Assembly (NCBI GenBank): GCA_030445865.1
Contig: JASUSV010000005.1
Span: 19,395-83,394 of the forward strand
Source of the DNA: Clostridia bacterium
GTDB taxonomy: Bacteria > Bacillota > DSM-521 > Neomoorellales > Neomoorellaceae
DNA: 64,000 nt
Reading direction: 5' to 3'
The translations under genes were made by a program, and so were the position numbers. How positions within the stretch are numbered: the stretch's first letter is position 1; every line of letters begins with the position of its first letter. Under the pieces are notes generated by a model. That model searched no databases. It was not told where the DNA came from and saw nothing but the letters and a program-made list of their open reading frames with translations. Below, one piece after another: positions 9,114-17,226 of this stretch.

Positions 9114-10040
9114 ATGCTTTATGATGTTATTATCGTCGGAGGGGGGCCGGCCGGGCTTACGGCTGCCCTTTATACGGCCCGCGGGGGGCTTAAAACCCTG
9201 GTTCTAGAAATGGGCCTGCCGGGCGGGCAGGCTGCCCTCACGGATAAGATTGAAAATTACCCTGGTTTTCCTGAAGGCATTGGCGGGCCGGAATTAATGC
9301 AGAACTTCGCCGATCAGGCGCGGCGTTTCGGCGCCGAAATTAAGATGGAAAGAGTCGAGCGCGTGGCCCTTAAAGAACAGGTCAAGGTGATAACCACTTC
9401 CCAGGGCGACTACAGGTGCCGGGCCGTTATTCTGGCGCCGGGTGCGCGGCCTAAACCCTTGGGCGTGCCCGGGGAAGAGGCCTTCCGGGGCCGCGGGGTA
9501 TCCTATTGTGCCACCTGCGACGGCGCTTTTTTCCGCGATAAAAAAATCGCCGTAGTGGGTGGTGGGGATTCGGCCGTCGAGGAAGCTTTGTTTTTAACGC
9601 GTTTTGGCCGGGAAGTGGCCATTATTCACCGCCGCGACCAGTTAAGGGCTATCAAGGTTCTGCAGGATCGCGCCCGGGATAATCCCAAAATATCTTTCCG
9701 CTGGAACACCGTGGTAACGGAAATATGCGGCGAACAAAAGGTGGAAAAGTTAAAACTGAAGGACGTTAAAACAGGAGAAACTAGAGAAGAAAATTTTGAC
9801 GGGGTTTTTATTTTCATAGGGTTGGAGCCAAATACCGACTTCCTATCCGGCGAGGTTACCCTGGACCCGGCAGGTTATATAGTGACTAACCCGTCTCTGG
9901 GCACCTCCGCAGCCGGCGTCTTTGCCGCCGGCGACGCCCGGGTAAAAGAATTGCGCCAGGTTTCCACGGCTGTGGGAGACGGCGCCTTGGCGGCCATGGG
10001 AGTGGAGCGGTATCTTGCCGAACTGGAAGTCGGGGGTTAG
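9114..10040 (+). CDS. trxB: Thioredoxin-disulfide reductase
   Basis: TrxB passes electrons from NADPH through FAD to thioredoxin. The 308-residue protein has the FAD-binding motif [17 protein letters not shown] at residue 9, the redox-active CATC in [11 protein letters not shown] near 135, the NADPH motif GGGDSAVEE, and the second FAD motif [13 protein letters not shown]. The ATG at 9114 is used; an upstream GTG at 9078 lies inside the preceding gene. A CopZ-like gene follows after 27 bp. Confidence 0.95.
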   Translation: MLYDVIIVGGGPAGLTAALYTARGGLKTLVLEMGLPGGQAALTDKIENYPGFPEGIGGPELMQNFADQARRFGAEIKMERVERVALKEQVKVITTSQGDYRCRAVILAPGARPKPLGVPGEEAFRGRGVSYCATCDGAFFRDKKIAVVGGGDSAVEEALFLTRFGREVAIIHRRDQLRAIKVLQDRARDNPKISFRWNTVVTEICGEQKVEKLKLKDVKTGETREENFDGVFIFIGLEPNTDFLSGEVTLDPAGYIVTNPSLGTSAAGVFAAGDARVKELRQVSTAVGDGALAAMGVERYLAELEVGG

Positions 10041-10067
10041 GAGTCCGGTTGCCGGGGGGTGAAAAAT

Positions 10068-10274
10068 GTGGAAAAAGTAACTCTTAAAGTGGAAGGCATG
10101 AGTTGTAATCATTGCAAAAATAGTGTAGAAATGGCCCTGCTCGGCGTGGACGGGGTTGAAGCCGCCGTGGTGGATCTGGCCAGGGGGGAGGCCCGCGTGA
10201 CCTACGACCCCGGCCGTACCACCGTTGCCGCCTTGCGCGAGGCCGTCCAAGCGGCGGGTTATGCCGTAAGATAA
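10068..10274 (+). CDS. Heavy-metal-associated (CopZ-like) chaperone
   Basis: This is a 68-residue ferredoxin-fold HMA protein that binds soft metals, most often Cu(I). The binding motif is GMSCNHC near residue 12, and the fold continues through VDGVEAAVVDL and VAALREAVQAAGYAV. GTG 10068 has GGGGGGTG 6 bp upstream; an alternative GTG at 10059 would add three residues. No copper ATPase gene is adjacent, so whether it serves export or storage cannot be told from context. Confidence 0.88.
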   Translation: MEKVTLKVEGMSCNHCKNSVEMALLGVDGVEAAVVDLARGEARVTYDPGRTTVAALREAVQAAGYAVR

Positions 10275-10369
10275 AAAGGAAAAGCCAGGTGGGTGGTTAT
10301 CCCGGTTTTGCGCCAAGGGGCAGGGGGAGAAAAAGCGGGTGACTTCGTTTAAGCCAACTGGCTGCCATA

Positions 10370-10406
10370 AAAAATCCAGGCTGATCTTCTGAGCCTGGAT
10401 TTTTTA
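10370..10406 (+). terminator. Intrinsic terminator after copZ
   Basis: The stem AAAAATCCAGGCT / AGCCTGGATTTTT closes a 9-nt loop and runs into a T-tract. The stretch just before it (10298-10330) contains GGTTATCCC and a GC-rich hairpin resembling the A-type repeat found at 35042, 39752 and 57333. Confidence 0.9.
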
Positions 10407-10489
10407 TGTTTAACTGCCGCTCATTAACAGTGATTCTAAACCGAACTTTATAGTATAATGGCATTTGAGACTCTGGGGGAGGGGAGAAG

Positions 10490-11338
10490 ATGCTGCCCAA
10501 CTGGCACCGGTTGGCAGTCAGCCTATTGCTGGCTGCCGTAATGGTAGCCATTTCACTCTTTTTGCGCAACCCTGGATTGGCGCGGACATCGGCTTACCCT
10601 CTGGTGCGCGCTTTAGCGGCTTTATCTACCGAGCGCCAGACGCGTGACTGGGCCGTAATAGAAAGCGAGCATTTTAGGCTAAAATATCGGCCAGAGGACG
10701 CCGATATAGCACCCCTGGTTCTGGTTACCGCCGAGGAGGCTTACGGGCCCGTAACTTCCCGCCTAAATTACCGGCCACGAGGGAAAAGCCTTATCCTTCT
10801 TTATCCGGACAGGGTAAGTCTGGCCCGCCAGTTTGGTTGGGCGGCTGATGAGAGCGCTATGGGCGTTTACTGGGCGGGCGTTATCCGTATTCTTTCGCCT
10901 TACGACTGGGTTTCAGGCGAGGATAAAGAGGAGATAGCCAGGATCTTCCGCAAAGACGGCCCTATGGTACACGAGTTTGCCCATTTGATAGTCGATGGCC
11001 GTACCCGGGGCAATTACCCTCGCTGGTTGACCGAAGGGATAGCCCAGTACCTCGAACGGGAGGTCACCGGTTTTGAAATGCCCCGGCCGGCAGGCGCAGG
11101 CCAGGTATATAACCTGGAAGAGTTGGATGCCCGGTTCGATGATTTACCAGATCAAAATCTGGCCTACCGCCAGTCCTTGGAGTTGGTGGAATATATAATC
11201 AAGTGTTACGGCTGGGATGCCCTCGATGATTTATTAAATGCTTTAGGTAGCGGTACCACTTTTAATAAAGCTGTCCAGAAAATTTTAGGCCAGAGCGCAA
11301 CTTCCCTGTTGGAAGCCTACAAGTCTCAAGCCTTGTAA
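10490..11338 (+). CDS. Membrane-anchored zinc metallopeptidase (peptidase MA type)
   Basis: This 282-residue protein has an N-terminal membrane helix (residues about 8-26) and an external domain with the zinc motif HEFAHL near residue 162. A third-ligand glutamate lies in WLTEGIAQYLE about 20 residues on, the arrangement of gluzincins of the peptidase-MA group. A TATAAT box at 10454-10459 and a GGGGAGGGGAG ribosome-binding site precede the ATG, so it likely has its own promoter. The substrate is unknown. Confidence 0.8.
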   Translation: MLPNWHRLAVSLLLAAVMVAISLFLRNPGLARTSAYPLVRALAALSTERQTRDWAVIESEHFRLKYRPEDADIAPLVLVTAEEAYGPVTSRLNYRPRGKSLILLYPDRVSLARQFGWAADESAMGVYWAGVIRILSPYDWVSGEDKEEIARIFRKDGPMVHEFAHLIVDGRTRGNYPRWLTEGIAQYLEREVTGFEMPRPAGAGQVYNLEELDARFDDLPDQNLAYRQSLELVEYIIKCYGWDALDDLLNALGSGTTFNKAVQKILGQSATSLLEAYKSQAL

Positions 11339-11348
11339 AGCCTTATTG

Positions 11349-11455
11349 GTATGGAAATGCCGGGGTATTGGTGGCGGACGGTTTAAAGGGCGAGCGCTGC
11401 GAGCCTTGCAGCTCGCAATTCGAGCCCATCAGGACGCTACCACTCCGGCATTAGC
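11349..11455 (+). repeat. Shortened R-like element (R5)
   Basis: This ~107-bp stretch keeps landmarks of the R element in the same order: TATGGAAATGCCGGGG, then GGGCGAGCGCTGCGAGCC, then CGAGCCCATCAGGA, then CTCCGGCATT. The outer arms of R's second stem can still pair imperfectly, and an extra local hairpin GCGAGCCTTGCAGCTCGC has formed. The middle is missing and I see no clear target-site duplication. It looks like a decayed internal-deletion derivative. Confidence 0.65.
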
Positions 11456-11604
11456 ACTTGTTTCGCAGGCATCGGTTATTATCGGGCAGGTCCTTTTATT
11501 TTTTTGAGGTGAATAGGGGTAAAATAATTTAGGTTAGCAGCAGGAATTAATGGGGCTTCCGAGTAATGAAGTAGAGTACATCTTTTATTTTTGGAGGTGC
11601 TTCC

Positions 11605-12744
11605 ATGAGTTATTTTAACCGACCGCCCCGGCGTCCCGGTTTGTTATCTTACATCGCCGTCGCCTTAATTTGCTCTTTTATCGGCGGCCTGGTAGCCTTT
11701 AACCTGGCCCAGCGCTATTACCACGGACCGCAGAATTTACCTAATTTACAGCCGCCGCCGGTCCAGGATAACTTGGGCGCTGCCCCCACTGTGACTGGGG
11801 ATTCTTCGCCGGTGGTAGCGATAGCCAAGCAGGTAGGGCCGGCGGTGGTGGGCATTACGGCTACAACCGGCCGCGATTTTTTCAACAACCCCGAAGTAAA
11901 ACAGGGATCAGGGGTAATTATTGACGGGCGCAACGGCTATATCGTCACCAATAACCACGTTATCGCAGGGGCCGTGCGGGTTTCCGTCAGCCTGGACGAA
12001 GAGCGCTCTTACCCTGCCGAAATCGTCGGGGCCGATGCGCGTTCTGACCTGGCCGTCCTGCGCCTAAAAGCGCCCAATTTGCCGGAAGCGCGGCTGGGCG
12101 ATTCCAGCCGCGTTCAGGTTGGGGAGACGGTCGTGGCCATCGGCAATCCCCTGGGGAGGGAGTTTGCGCGTTCGGTTACCGTAGGGGTGATCAGCGCCTT
12201 GAACCGCGAAGTCACGGTAGAGAGCCGGCCGGGGGAGCAAATAACCTTGCGGGTGTTGCAGACAGACGCCGCTATTAACCCCGGCAACAGCGGCGGAGCC
12301 CTCGTGAATTTGCGGGGGGAAGTTATAGGAATAAACAGCGTCAAGATCGCTGCCGCGGAAGTAGAAGGCATGGGTTTTGCTATACCTATTAACGACGTCA
12401 GGCCCATCATCCAGGAGCTTATCGCCAAAGGTTACGTCAGCCGTCCCTTCCTGGGCATCTATAACCTGCGGGAAATTACCCCTGAGCTCGCCCAGTGGTA
12501 TGATATACCCGTAGGCGTCTATGTCGGAGGCGTATTTCCCGGCGGCCCGGCAGCTAAGGCTGGCCTGCGTCCCGGGGATATTATTACGGCGCTGGACCAG
12601 AAAAAAGTCGCCAGCTACGACAACCTGCAGCGGGCTCTGGAAGGCCGCAAGCCGGGGGAGAAAATTACGGTTAAGGTCGTAAGGCTGGGGGAAGGCAATA
12701 CCCTGCAGTTCACCCTCACCCTGGGCGAAATGCCGCGGGATTAA
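11605..12744 (+). CDS. htrA: HtrA/DegP-type serine protease
   Basis: This is a membrane-anchored S1C protease for damaged envelope proteins, 379 residues. An N-terminal transmembrane helix (about 12-33) leads to the trypsin-like domain. Its catalytic triad is visible as His in TNNHVIAG, Asp in ARSDLAVLRL and Ser in NPGNSGGALVN. A single PDZ domain follows (about 285-375, GGPAAKAGLRPGDII). GGAGGTG precedes the ATG. rlmH begins 15 bp after its stop, a common Firmicute arrangement. Confidence 0.94.
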   Translation: MSYFNRPPRRPGLLSYIAVALICSFIGGLVAFNLAQRYYHGPQNLPNLQPPPVQDNLGAAPTVTGDSSPVVAIAKQVGPAVVGITATTGRDFFNNPEVKQGSGVIIDGRNGYIVTNNHVIAGAVRVSVSLDEERSYPAEIVGADARSDLAVLRLKAPNLPEARLGDSSRVQVGETVVAIGNPLGREFARSVTVGVISALNREVTVESRPGEQITLRVLQTDAAINPGNSGGALVNLRGEVIGINSVKIAAAEVEGMGFAIPINDVRPIIQELIAKGYVSRPFLGIYNLREITPELAQWYDIPVGVYVGGVFPGGPAAKAGLRPGDIITALDQKKVASYDNLQRALEGRKPGEKITVKVVRLGEGNTLQFTLTLGEMPRD

Positions 12745-12759
12745 AAGGGAGTTGATACT

Positions 12760-13242
12760 CTGCAGCACCTTTACCTGGTAGCCGTAGGCCGGGTGCGGGA
12801 AAGGTTTATCCGCGATGGCATAGCTGAATACTTGAAGCGCTTGAAGCCATACGCCCGGCTGGAAATCCGGGAAGCTCCGGAAGAAAAAATTCCCGAGCAT
12901 GTGACGCCGGGCGAAGAGAAAAAAATACTGGGCCGCGAGGCAGAGGGCATTCTCCGCCTCCTTCCTGGCCAGGCGTATGTAATCGCTTTGGACCGTGCCG
13001 GGGAAATGCTCTCCTCGGAAGAACTGGCCGAAAAGCTGGCTGCCTTGGCCTTGGGGGGCAAAAACGAAGTGGCCCTGGTAATCGGCGGAACCCTGGGCCT
13101 GGCACCGGCGATCTTGCAGCGGGCAGACCTCCGCCTCTCCTTTTCCCGCCTCACTTTCCCGCACCAGTTGATGCGTTTAATTCTCCTTGAACAGCTATAC
13201 CGCGCTTATAAGATTATGCGCGGGGAGCAGTATCACCGTTAA
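12760..13242 (+). CDS. rlmH: 23S rRNA pseudouridine(1915) N3-methyltransferase
   Basis: RlmH is a small SPOUT methyltransferase acting on pseudouridine 1915 of 23S rRNA. The start is placed at CTG 12760. This gives 160 residues, the family norm, restores the conserved first strand LYLVAVGRVRE, and has GGGAG 8 bp upstream. The first canonical start, GTG 12793, would delete that strand. The SAM-binding knot is seen in LVIGGTLGL and the C-terminal RLILLEQLYRAYKI. The stop overlaps the end of the convergent deacetylase gene by 4 bp. Confidence 0.9.
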   Translation: MQHLYLVAVGRVRERFIRDGIAEYLKRLKPYARLEIREAPEEKIPEHVTPGEEKKILGREAEGILRLLPGQAYVIALDRAGEMLSSEELAEKLAALALGGKNEVALVIGGTLGLAPAILQRADLRLSFSRLTFPHQLMRLILLEQLYRAYKIMRGEQYHR

Positions 13243-14627
13243 AGGGCCAGCAGGTAAGGCGCCAGAACTTCCAGGGCGGCAAGGCGGTTGACGGGGCGCT
13301 CATGGCTGGGTACGGTCGGTGTCGGCAAGCTTAATTTTAAAAGGCGGCAGAGGGCAATGGCCGCCTCTTTTATTTCCTGCCAGCTTGCCGTGCGATCGGG
13401 GTAAAAAAGTTCTCCCCTGGCCTGTATCAGGCCCAGCGCGGCGGTCCGGCTGATGGCGGCGGCGTAAGGATTTTGCGGCGGCACATCTTTAAAGGCAGGG
13501 CTATTGTCGTTTTGACGGCAGGTACCCAATTTAGCCCGCACTTCTTTCATTTCCTCCAGGCCCGGCTTCAAAAGCATTACCGCTAGCTCTCCGCGCGTTA
13601 AGAGGCGTTCCGGCTGGAAGCTATTGTCCATATAGGCCAAAACAAAGCCTACCCTTTCCAGCTGGCGGATTTTTTCGGCCACGGGGTGGGAGGGGTCGAG
13701 GTCGGTATAAGGGGAAAGAGAGAGGAGTTCGCTTACGGTTACGACCCGGTAATCGTAGCGCTTTAGAAGCTCCAGTTGCCGCGGCAGGGCGTCGCAGACA
13801 GGGCTTTGCTTGGACATGTTGTAGCCGTCTTTTTGAAAGATTATCTGGCCGTTAAGGCTGTCCGGGTCGGCGGCCAGGGCCCGGGCCAAGGGTGTAACCA
13901 TGTTTTCCACGTCTTTGCGGTAATCACCGCAGGAGGGCTTCCAGCCGCCGCCGTCGAAACTGGCGGCCAGGTAGAGGTAGCCCATGGCGCAGTAGGCATG
14001 GTAAGCGGAGTAGCCGTCGGCGGTGTGGTCGATATAATGCGGCGGCCTGGCCAGCTTTAGGCGGTAGCCAAAACTATGTTCTATTAACTGGTGCAGTTGT
14101 TTCAAATCTTCTATAACGGCGGCCAGGTTGGGCAAAAACTCCCGCGACCCGTAGATGAAGCGGCTGGGCCCGAAGGCCACGTGGTGGTAGCCGTGGTTGG
14201 CGAGCTCGTGACCGCCGTCCAGAATTTGCCGTACCAGGCCGGGCTGGTTGGCAGCTCCGGCCAGCTCATCCCGCCCGAATTCGGGGTAATGGTCGTGTTT
14301 GACGCCGCTCCACCGGGCGGTGTGCAGGTGCCCCTCGCGGTCGGGGTAGTTGAAGGCGGTGGTGCCGATGATGTCGAAGGTGCCGCGGGCGCCGTACTGC
14401 TCCAGCGTCTTAAGAAGGCTTTCCGTAAGCCCCTGGCCGTCGCCGGGGCGGGCCGGACCGGCGCAGGGGCCGTCGTCAAAAGTCATGGCCACGACCCTAC
14501 GCCCCGGCGGCGGCGCCACCCTCTCTATGCGGCGCACCGGGTGAAGGTGCCGGCGCATTTGCGCCTTGCGGCGTTCTTTTGAGAGGCGGTTGGCGCTACG
14601 GGCCAACTCTACAGGGCTGAAACGCAT
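13239..14627 (-). CDS. Polysaccharide deacetylase with SLH-like C-terminal repeats
   Basis: The 462-residue protein has a NodB-type carbohydrate esterase domain. VVAMTFDDGPC near residue 47 gives the metal-binding Asp pair, and HELANHGYHH gives the His ligands. The C-terminal ~150 residues hold S-layer-homology-like repeats (FVLAYMDNSFQPERLLTRGELAVML; FKDVPPQNPYAAAISRTAALGLI). No signal peptide is apparent: the N-terminus is basic (RLSKERRKAQMRRHLHPVRR), which is odd for a surface enzyme. Its Shine-Dalgarno lies 24 nt from the start with a hairpin between. Confidence 0.78.
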   Translation of the reverse strand: MRFSPVELARSANRLSKERRKAQMRRHLHPVRRIERVAPPPGRRVVAMTFDDGPCAGPARPGDGQGLTESLLKTLEQYGARGTFDIIGTTAFNYPDREGHLHTARWSGVKHDHYPEFGRDELAGAANQPGLVRQILDGGHELANHGYHHVAFGPSRFIYGSREFLPNLAAVIEDLKQLHQLIEHSFGYRLKLARPPHYIDHTADGYSAYHAYCAMGYLYLAASFDGGGWKPSCGDYRKDVENMVTPLARALAADPDSLNGQIIFQKDGYNMSKQSPVCDALPRQLELLKRYDYRVVTVSELLSLSPYTDLDPSHPVAEKIRQLERVGFVLAYMDNSFQPERLLTRGELAVMLLKPGLEEMKEVRAKLGTCRQNDNSPAFKDVPPQNPYAAAISRTAALGLIQARGELFYPDRTASWQEIKEAAIALCRLLKLSLPTPTVPSHERPVNRLAALEVLAPYLLAL

Positions 14628-14631
14628 ATAT

Positions 14632-14657
14632 ATGGCCGCAATAAGCGGCCTGTACCT
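14632..14657 (-). promoter_or_regulatory. RBS with intervening hairpin for the deacetylase gene
   Basis: On the minus strand AAAGGAGGT (SD core at 14652-14657) is separated from the ATG at 14627 by 24 nt. Within that gap lies a perfect 6-bp hairpin, GGCCGC-TTATT-GCGGCC (14632-14648). If it folds, the effective spacing falls to about 7 nt. The rest of 14660-14878 shows nothing I can name. Confidence 0.6.
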
Positions 14658-14878
14658 CCTTTATATGTTTTTGAAGTTTATCCGGCTGGCTCGGCTGGTA
14701 AAGCAATTTAACACCGTTCCACGAAATAACCTGGAGCGACCGGCAGACCTGGCCCCATGTACAGCAACATCAAGTAGGGCAGCTACCTAAGGCGCCAAGT
14801 TTTCCCGCCGGAAACCACCAGGAACGGAACCCGTGCCCCCAGCCAGGAAAAGAGCGCGTAACCGAGGCCCTAAGCGCG

Positions 14879-15631
14879 TCACTTTTCTTCCCGGCGGCCG
14901 AAGGAGGTGGCGCCGAGATAAAGGGCTTTGGCCACAATGCGCGGCAGTCGGCCCAGATCGCGGATGCGGATAGCCTTGAGGAGCTGGCCTGCGGGTTCCA
15001 AAAGAGGGTTGGTGAGGCTGCCCCGCGCTTCCCCCCGGCCTGCCGCCAGAGCGGCCTTAATTTCCTCTAGGGAGGTTTGACCCGGCTGGCCCGGGAGGTC
15101 GAGTACCGCCCGGCCTATTTCCGGCGGCCAGTGAGCGTCGCTGCCGGCCGACTTCCCTAGGCCGTACCTAGCCGCGGTCTGGGCCGCCTCTTCGTTGGCC
15201 CAGCGGTTGCCGGCATTGGCGGCGCGGGCGTTGAAAATCTCTACGCCGTCGAGGTGTTGCCAGATCTCCGGGGCATGGGGCCGCCTGAGCTTAAAGGGAT
15301 GGGCGATGAAGGCCAGGCCGCCCTGTTCGTGGATGGCGGCCACGACTTCCTGCCAGAAGTAAAGGCCGTCACGCTCTTTTAGGCCTTGAAGCTCTTCTTG
15401 CAGGAAAAAGGCCAGAATGTGGCCTTGGTCGGTGGCGTATTCGGCAGCGGGGATAACGTAGAAATCGGGGTCTTTATTTTTCTCCCACGCCTCCATACTT
15501 CCGGCCAGGGTATTGTGGTCGGCGATGGCTATGCCGGCCAGGCCCCGACGCCGGGCGGTGTTTAAAATAAGGCCCACCGGTGAAGGAGAATCCGATGAAT
15601 GCTTGGAGTGAACGTGAAGATCAAAGAGCAT
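14879..15631 (-). CDS. PHP-domain metal-dependent phosphoesterase
   Basis: This 250-residue protein belongs to the PHP superfamily (TrpH/YciV-like). The metal-ligand motifs appear in order: DLHVHSKHSSDS at residue 4, ADHNTLAGS near 37, FIAHPFK near 103 and SDAHWP near 165. Members hydrolyse nucleotide or oligonucleotide phosphates. Its start overlaps the end of the ATP-grasp gene by 11 bp, so the two are translated from one mRNA. The actual substrate is unknown. Confidence 0.82.
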   Translation of the reverse strand: MLFDLHVHSKHSSDSPSPVGLILNTARRRGLAGIAIADHNTLAGSMEAWEKNKDPDFYVIPAAEYATDQGHILAFFLQEELQGLKERDGLYFWQEVVAAIHEQGGLAFIAHPFKLRRPHAPEIWQHLDGVEIFNARAANAGNRWANEEAAQTAARYGLGKSAGSDAHWPPEIGRAVLDLPGQPGQTSLEEIKAALAAGRGEARGSLTNPLLEPAGQLLKAIRIRDLGRLPRIVAKALYLGATSFGRREEK

Positions 15632-16820
15632 TTTTTTCGCTCCTACTTAAAAAACGCATCAAACTGCGCTTAAGGTATAACCTTCCCGGGCCGGGATCGT
15701 CGCGGGCAAAAACGCCGTCCACGATCTCCCTATCCAGGAGATCCCGGGCAAAATTAACCAGGAAACCTAGCTTGTTTTCGTTACGCCTTAAGTACCCGGG
15801 GACCGAGAACAGATCTTGAAATAAATAGCGCATACGCACGCCGGTGCGGTAGGTAGTAACCGGCGTTACATCTTCCCCTCGCGCCACGCGGTAAAGAATG
15901 AAGGGAAAATCTACGCCGGCTGCCGGCGCCAGGGGCAAGCTGCCCCAGAAGCGGGGGTTTATCTCCATAAGGCGAAATTCGCCCTCGGCGTCCTGTTTAA
16001 ATTCCACCATGGCTACGCCGTACCATTCCAGTTCTTTTAGCAGGCGCACGGCGTACTCGGCGGCCCGGGGCTCGATCACGCTTTCGCAGAGGCAGCTGGG
16101 CCCTCCCGTCACCGGGTACTCCCGCAGGCGCCGGTGCTGGAAAATGGCTACCGGGCGCCGCCGGCGGTCGAAGATCACCGAGGTGCCGAAACCGCGTCCT
16201 GGCACATATTCCTGTATCAGCGGGAAGGGCTGGCGGGCATGCATTTCGGGGAAGGTGCCCAGGAAAGTGCGGCGATCGGGAATAATGGCATAGCGTTTTT
16301 GTGGAGGCAGGTTTAATTCTTCTCCCGCGCGGTACTTGACTACCAAGGGGAAGGTCAGGCGGTTGGCTAAAGTTTGCAGGTCTTCGCCGGGTTTAATGGT
16401 GGTAGTTTTCGGTATGGGTACGCCTACCGCTTCTGCCAGCGAAAGCAATTTTTGGGTGTCGTTGGCCGTACGCAGGCTTTCCGGGCTGGCCACCGCCACG
16501 CCGAGCTTGCGGCTTACTTCCGTATAATGATCGGCGACGGCAAGGATGGTCTTCAAGGTTATTGGGATCAGGACTTCATGGCTCGGGGATAGAGCCAAAA
16601 GGGCGGCTATAAAGGCATCCGGGTCCTTGCCGGCAGGCGGCAGGAGCGCCTGGCGGGTTGCGTAGCGGGAGGCAAAGCCCAGGATGGCCTCCCGTGGAGT
16701 GTTATTGTCTTCGGCGGCCGTGACCTGGATCCCGGCACGACCAAGAGATCGGATTACGGCCAGGGACATGCGGTACCTGGCATCGGTTACAATAGCGGCC
16801 AAACTAATCACCGGACCCAT
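15621..16820 (-). CDS. ATP-grasp carboxylate-amine ligase-like protein
   Basis: This ATP-grasp protein (about 399 residues) resembles the carbamoyl-phosphate-synthase-large-chain-like family. The N-terminal Rossmann start is AAIVTDARYRMSLAVIRSLG; the ATP-binding half includes FPLVVKYR and the metal-binding VEFKQDAEGEFRLMEINPRFWGS. The start is uncertain. ATG 16820 lies inside the -10 box of a good promoter, so a near-leaderless message could instead use GTG 16811. Downstream PHP gene overlap suggests a two-gene operon. The product is unknown. Confidence 0.75.
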   Translation of the reverse strand: MGPVISLAAIVTDARYRMSLAVIRSLGRAGIQVTAAEDNNTPREAILGFASRYATRQALLPPAGKDPDAFIAALLALSPSHEVLIPITLKTILAVADHYTEVSRKLGVAVASPESLRTANDTQKLLSLAEAVGVPIPKTTTIKPGEDLQTLANRLTFPLVVKYRAGEELNLPPQKRYAIIPDRRTFLGTFPEMHARQPFPLIQEYVPGRGFGTSVIFDRRRRPVAIFQHRRLREYPVTGGPSCLCESVIEPRAAEYAVRLLKELEWYGVAMVEFKQDAEGEFRLMEINPRFWGSLPLAPAAGVDFPFILYRVARGEDVTPVTTYRTGVRMRYLFQDLFSVPGYLRRNENKLGFLVNFARDLLDREIVDGVFARDDPGPGRLYLKRSLMRFLSRSEKNAL

Positions 16821-16847
16821 TATAGACCAAAAAATACCTTGACTCAA
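16819..16847 (-). promoter_or_regulatory. Promoter of ATP-grasp/PHP operon
   Basis: On the minus strand TTGAGT (16842-16847) and a perfect TATAAT (16819-16824) are 17 bp apart. The -10 box overlaps the ATG at 16820, so the mRNA would begin about 7 nt downstream, close to GTG 16811. The -35 overlaps that of the opposite promoter. Confidence 0.65.
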
Positions 16848-16868
16848 GGTTTGTTCGCATGCTATATT
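16839..16868 (+). promoter_or_regulatory. Promoter of T-box/aroF transcript
   Basis: TTGACT (16839-16844), 18 bp, then TATATT (16863-16868); each box matches consensus at five of six positions. The 9-bp palindrome TTGACTCAA (16839-16847) provides the -35 of both this promoter and the divergent one. Confidence 0.72.
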
Positions 16869-16875
16869 TGTTCTA

Positions 16876-17226
16876 AATTAGCAATCAGCCTCAAGCTCAC
16901 AACCGATTGCTGAAAGCTAAATATCTTAAACCCGAAGAAGAGGAAAAGTAGGCTAAGGAGGCTGCCTTAAGCGAGCCGGCGGCGGTGGGAGGCCGGCCAG
17001 CCGAATTAGACCGAAGTTCGCCTCGGAGGGGCAGGCTGAACGCTCTGACAGCCAGTAGGTCGCGCCGGAGCTCTCACCGTTAAAAGAGAGGGGGTATCGG
17101 AAGTTCCGGGATAGCCGGACCGGAGGAAAGCTTCCCGTACCTTAGAGAGGGCTACCGGCAGCCAATCAGGGTGGTACCGCGGGCATCAACCCCCGTCCCT
17201 GTATAGGGGCGGGGGTTAAAATTTTT
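16876..17226 (+). promoter_or_regulatory. T-box riboswitch, probably tRNA-Phe responsive
   Basis: This is a T-box leader that reads through when its cognate tRNA is uncharged. The conserved GAAGAGGAAAAGTA lies near 16934, a Stem I region follows, and the T-box sequence AGGGTGGTACCGCGG is at 17168-17182. A rho-independent terminator follows. The likely specifier codon is TTC (17017-17019) in CCGAAGTTCGCCTCGGAG, followed by a purine, which means Phe. The UGGU in the T-box fits a tRNA with discriminator A. It controls DAHP synthase. The T-box is certain; the specifier is read by eye. Confidence 0.92.
17188..17226 (+). terminator. T-box terminator
   Basis: The stem AACCCCCGTCCCT / AGGGGCGGGGGTT with loop GTAT is followed by AAAATTTTT. 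The last eight bases (AAATTTTT, 17219-17226) are duplicated on the other side of element R2. Confidence 0.92.

Noticed and set aside
12064..13164. 366-codon minus-strand ORF opposite htrA/rlmH
   Set aside because: Both plus-strand genes are secure families covering the whole stretch, and the antisense product shows no domain.
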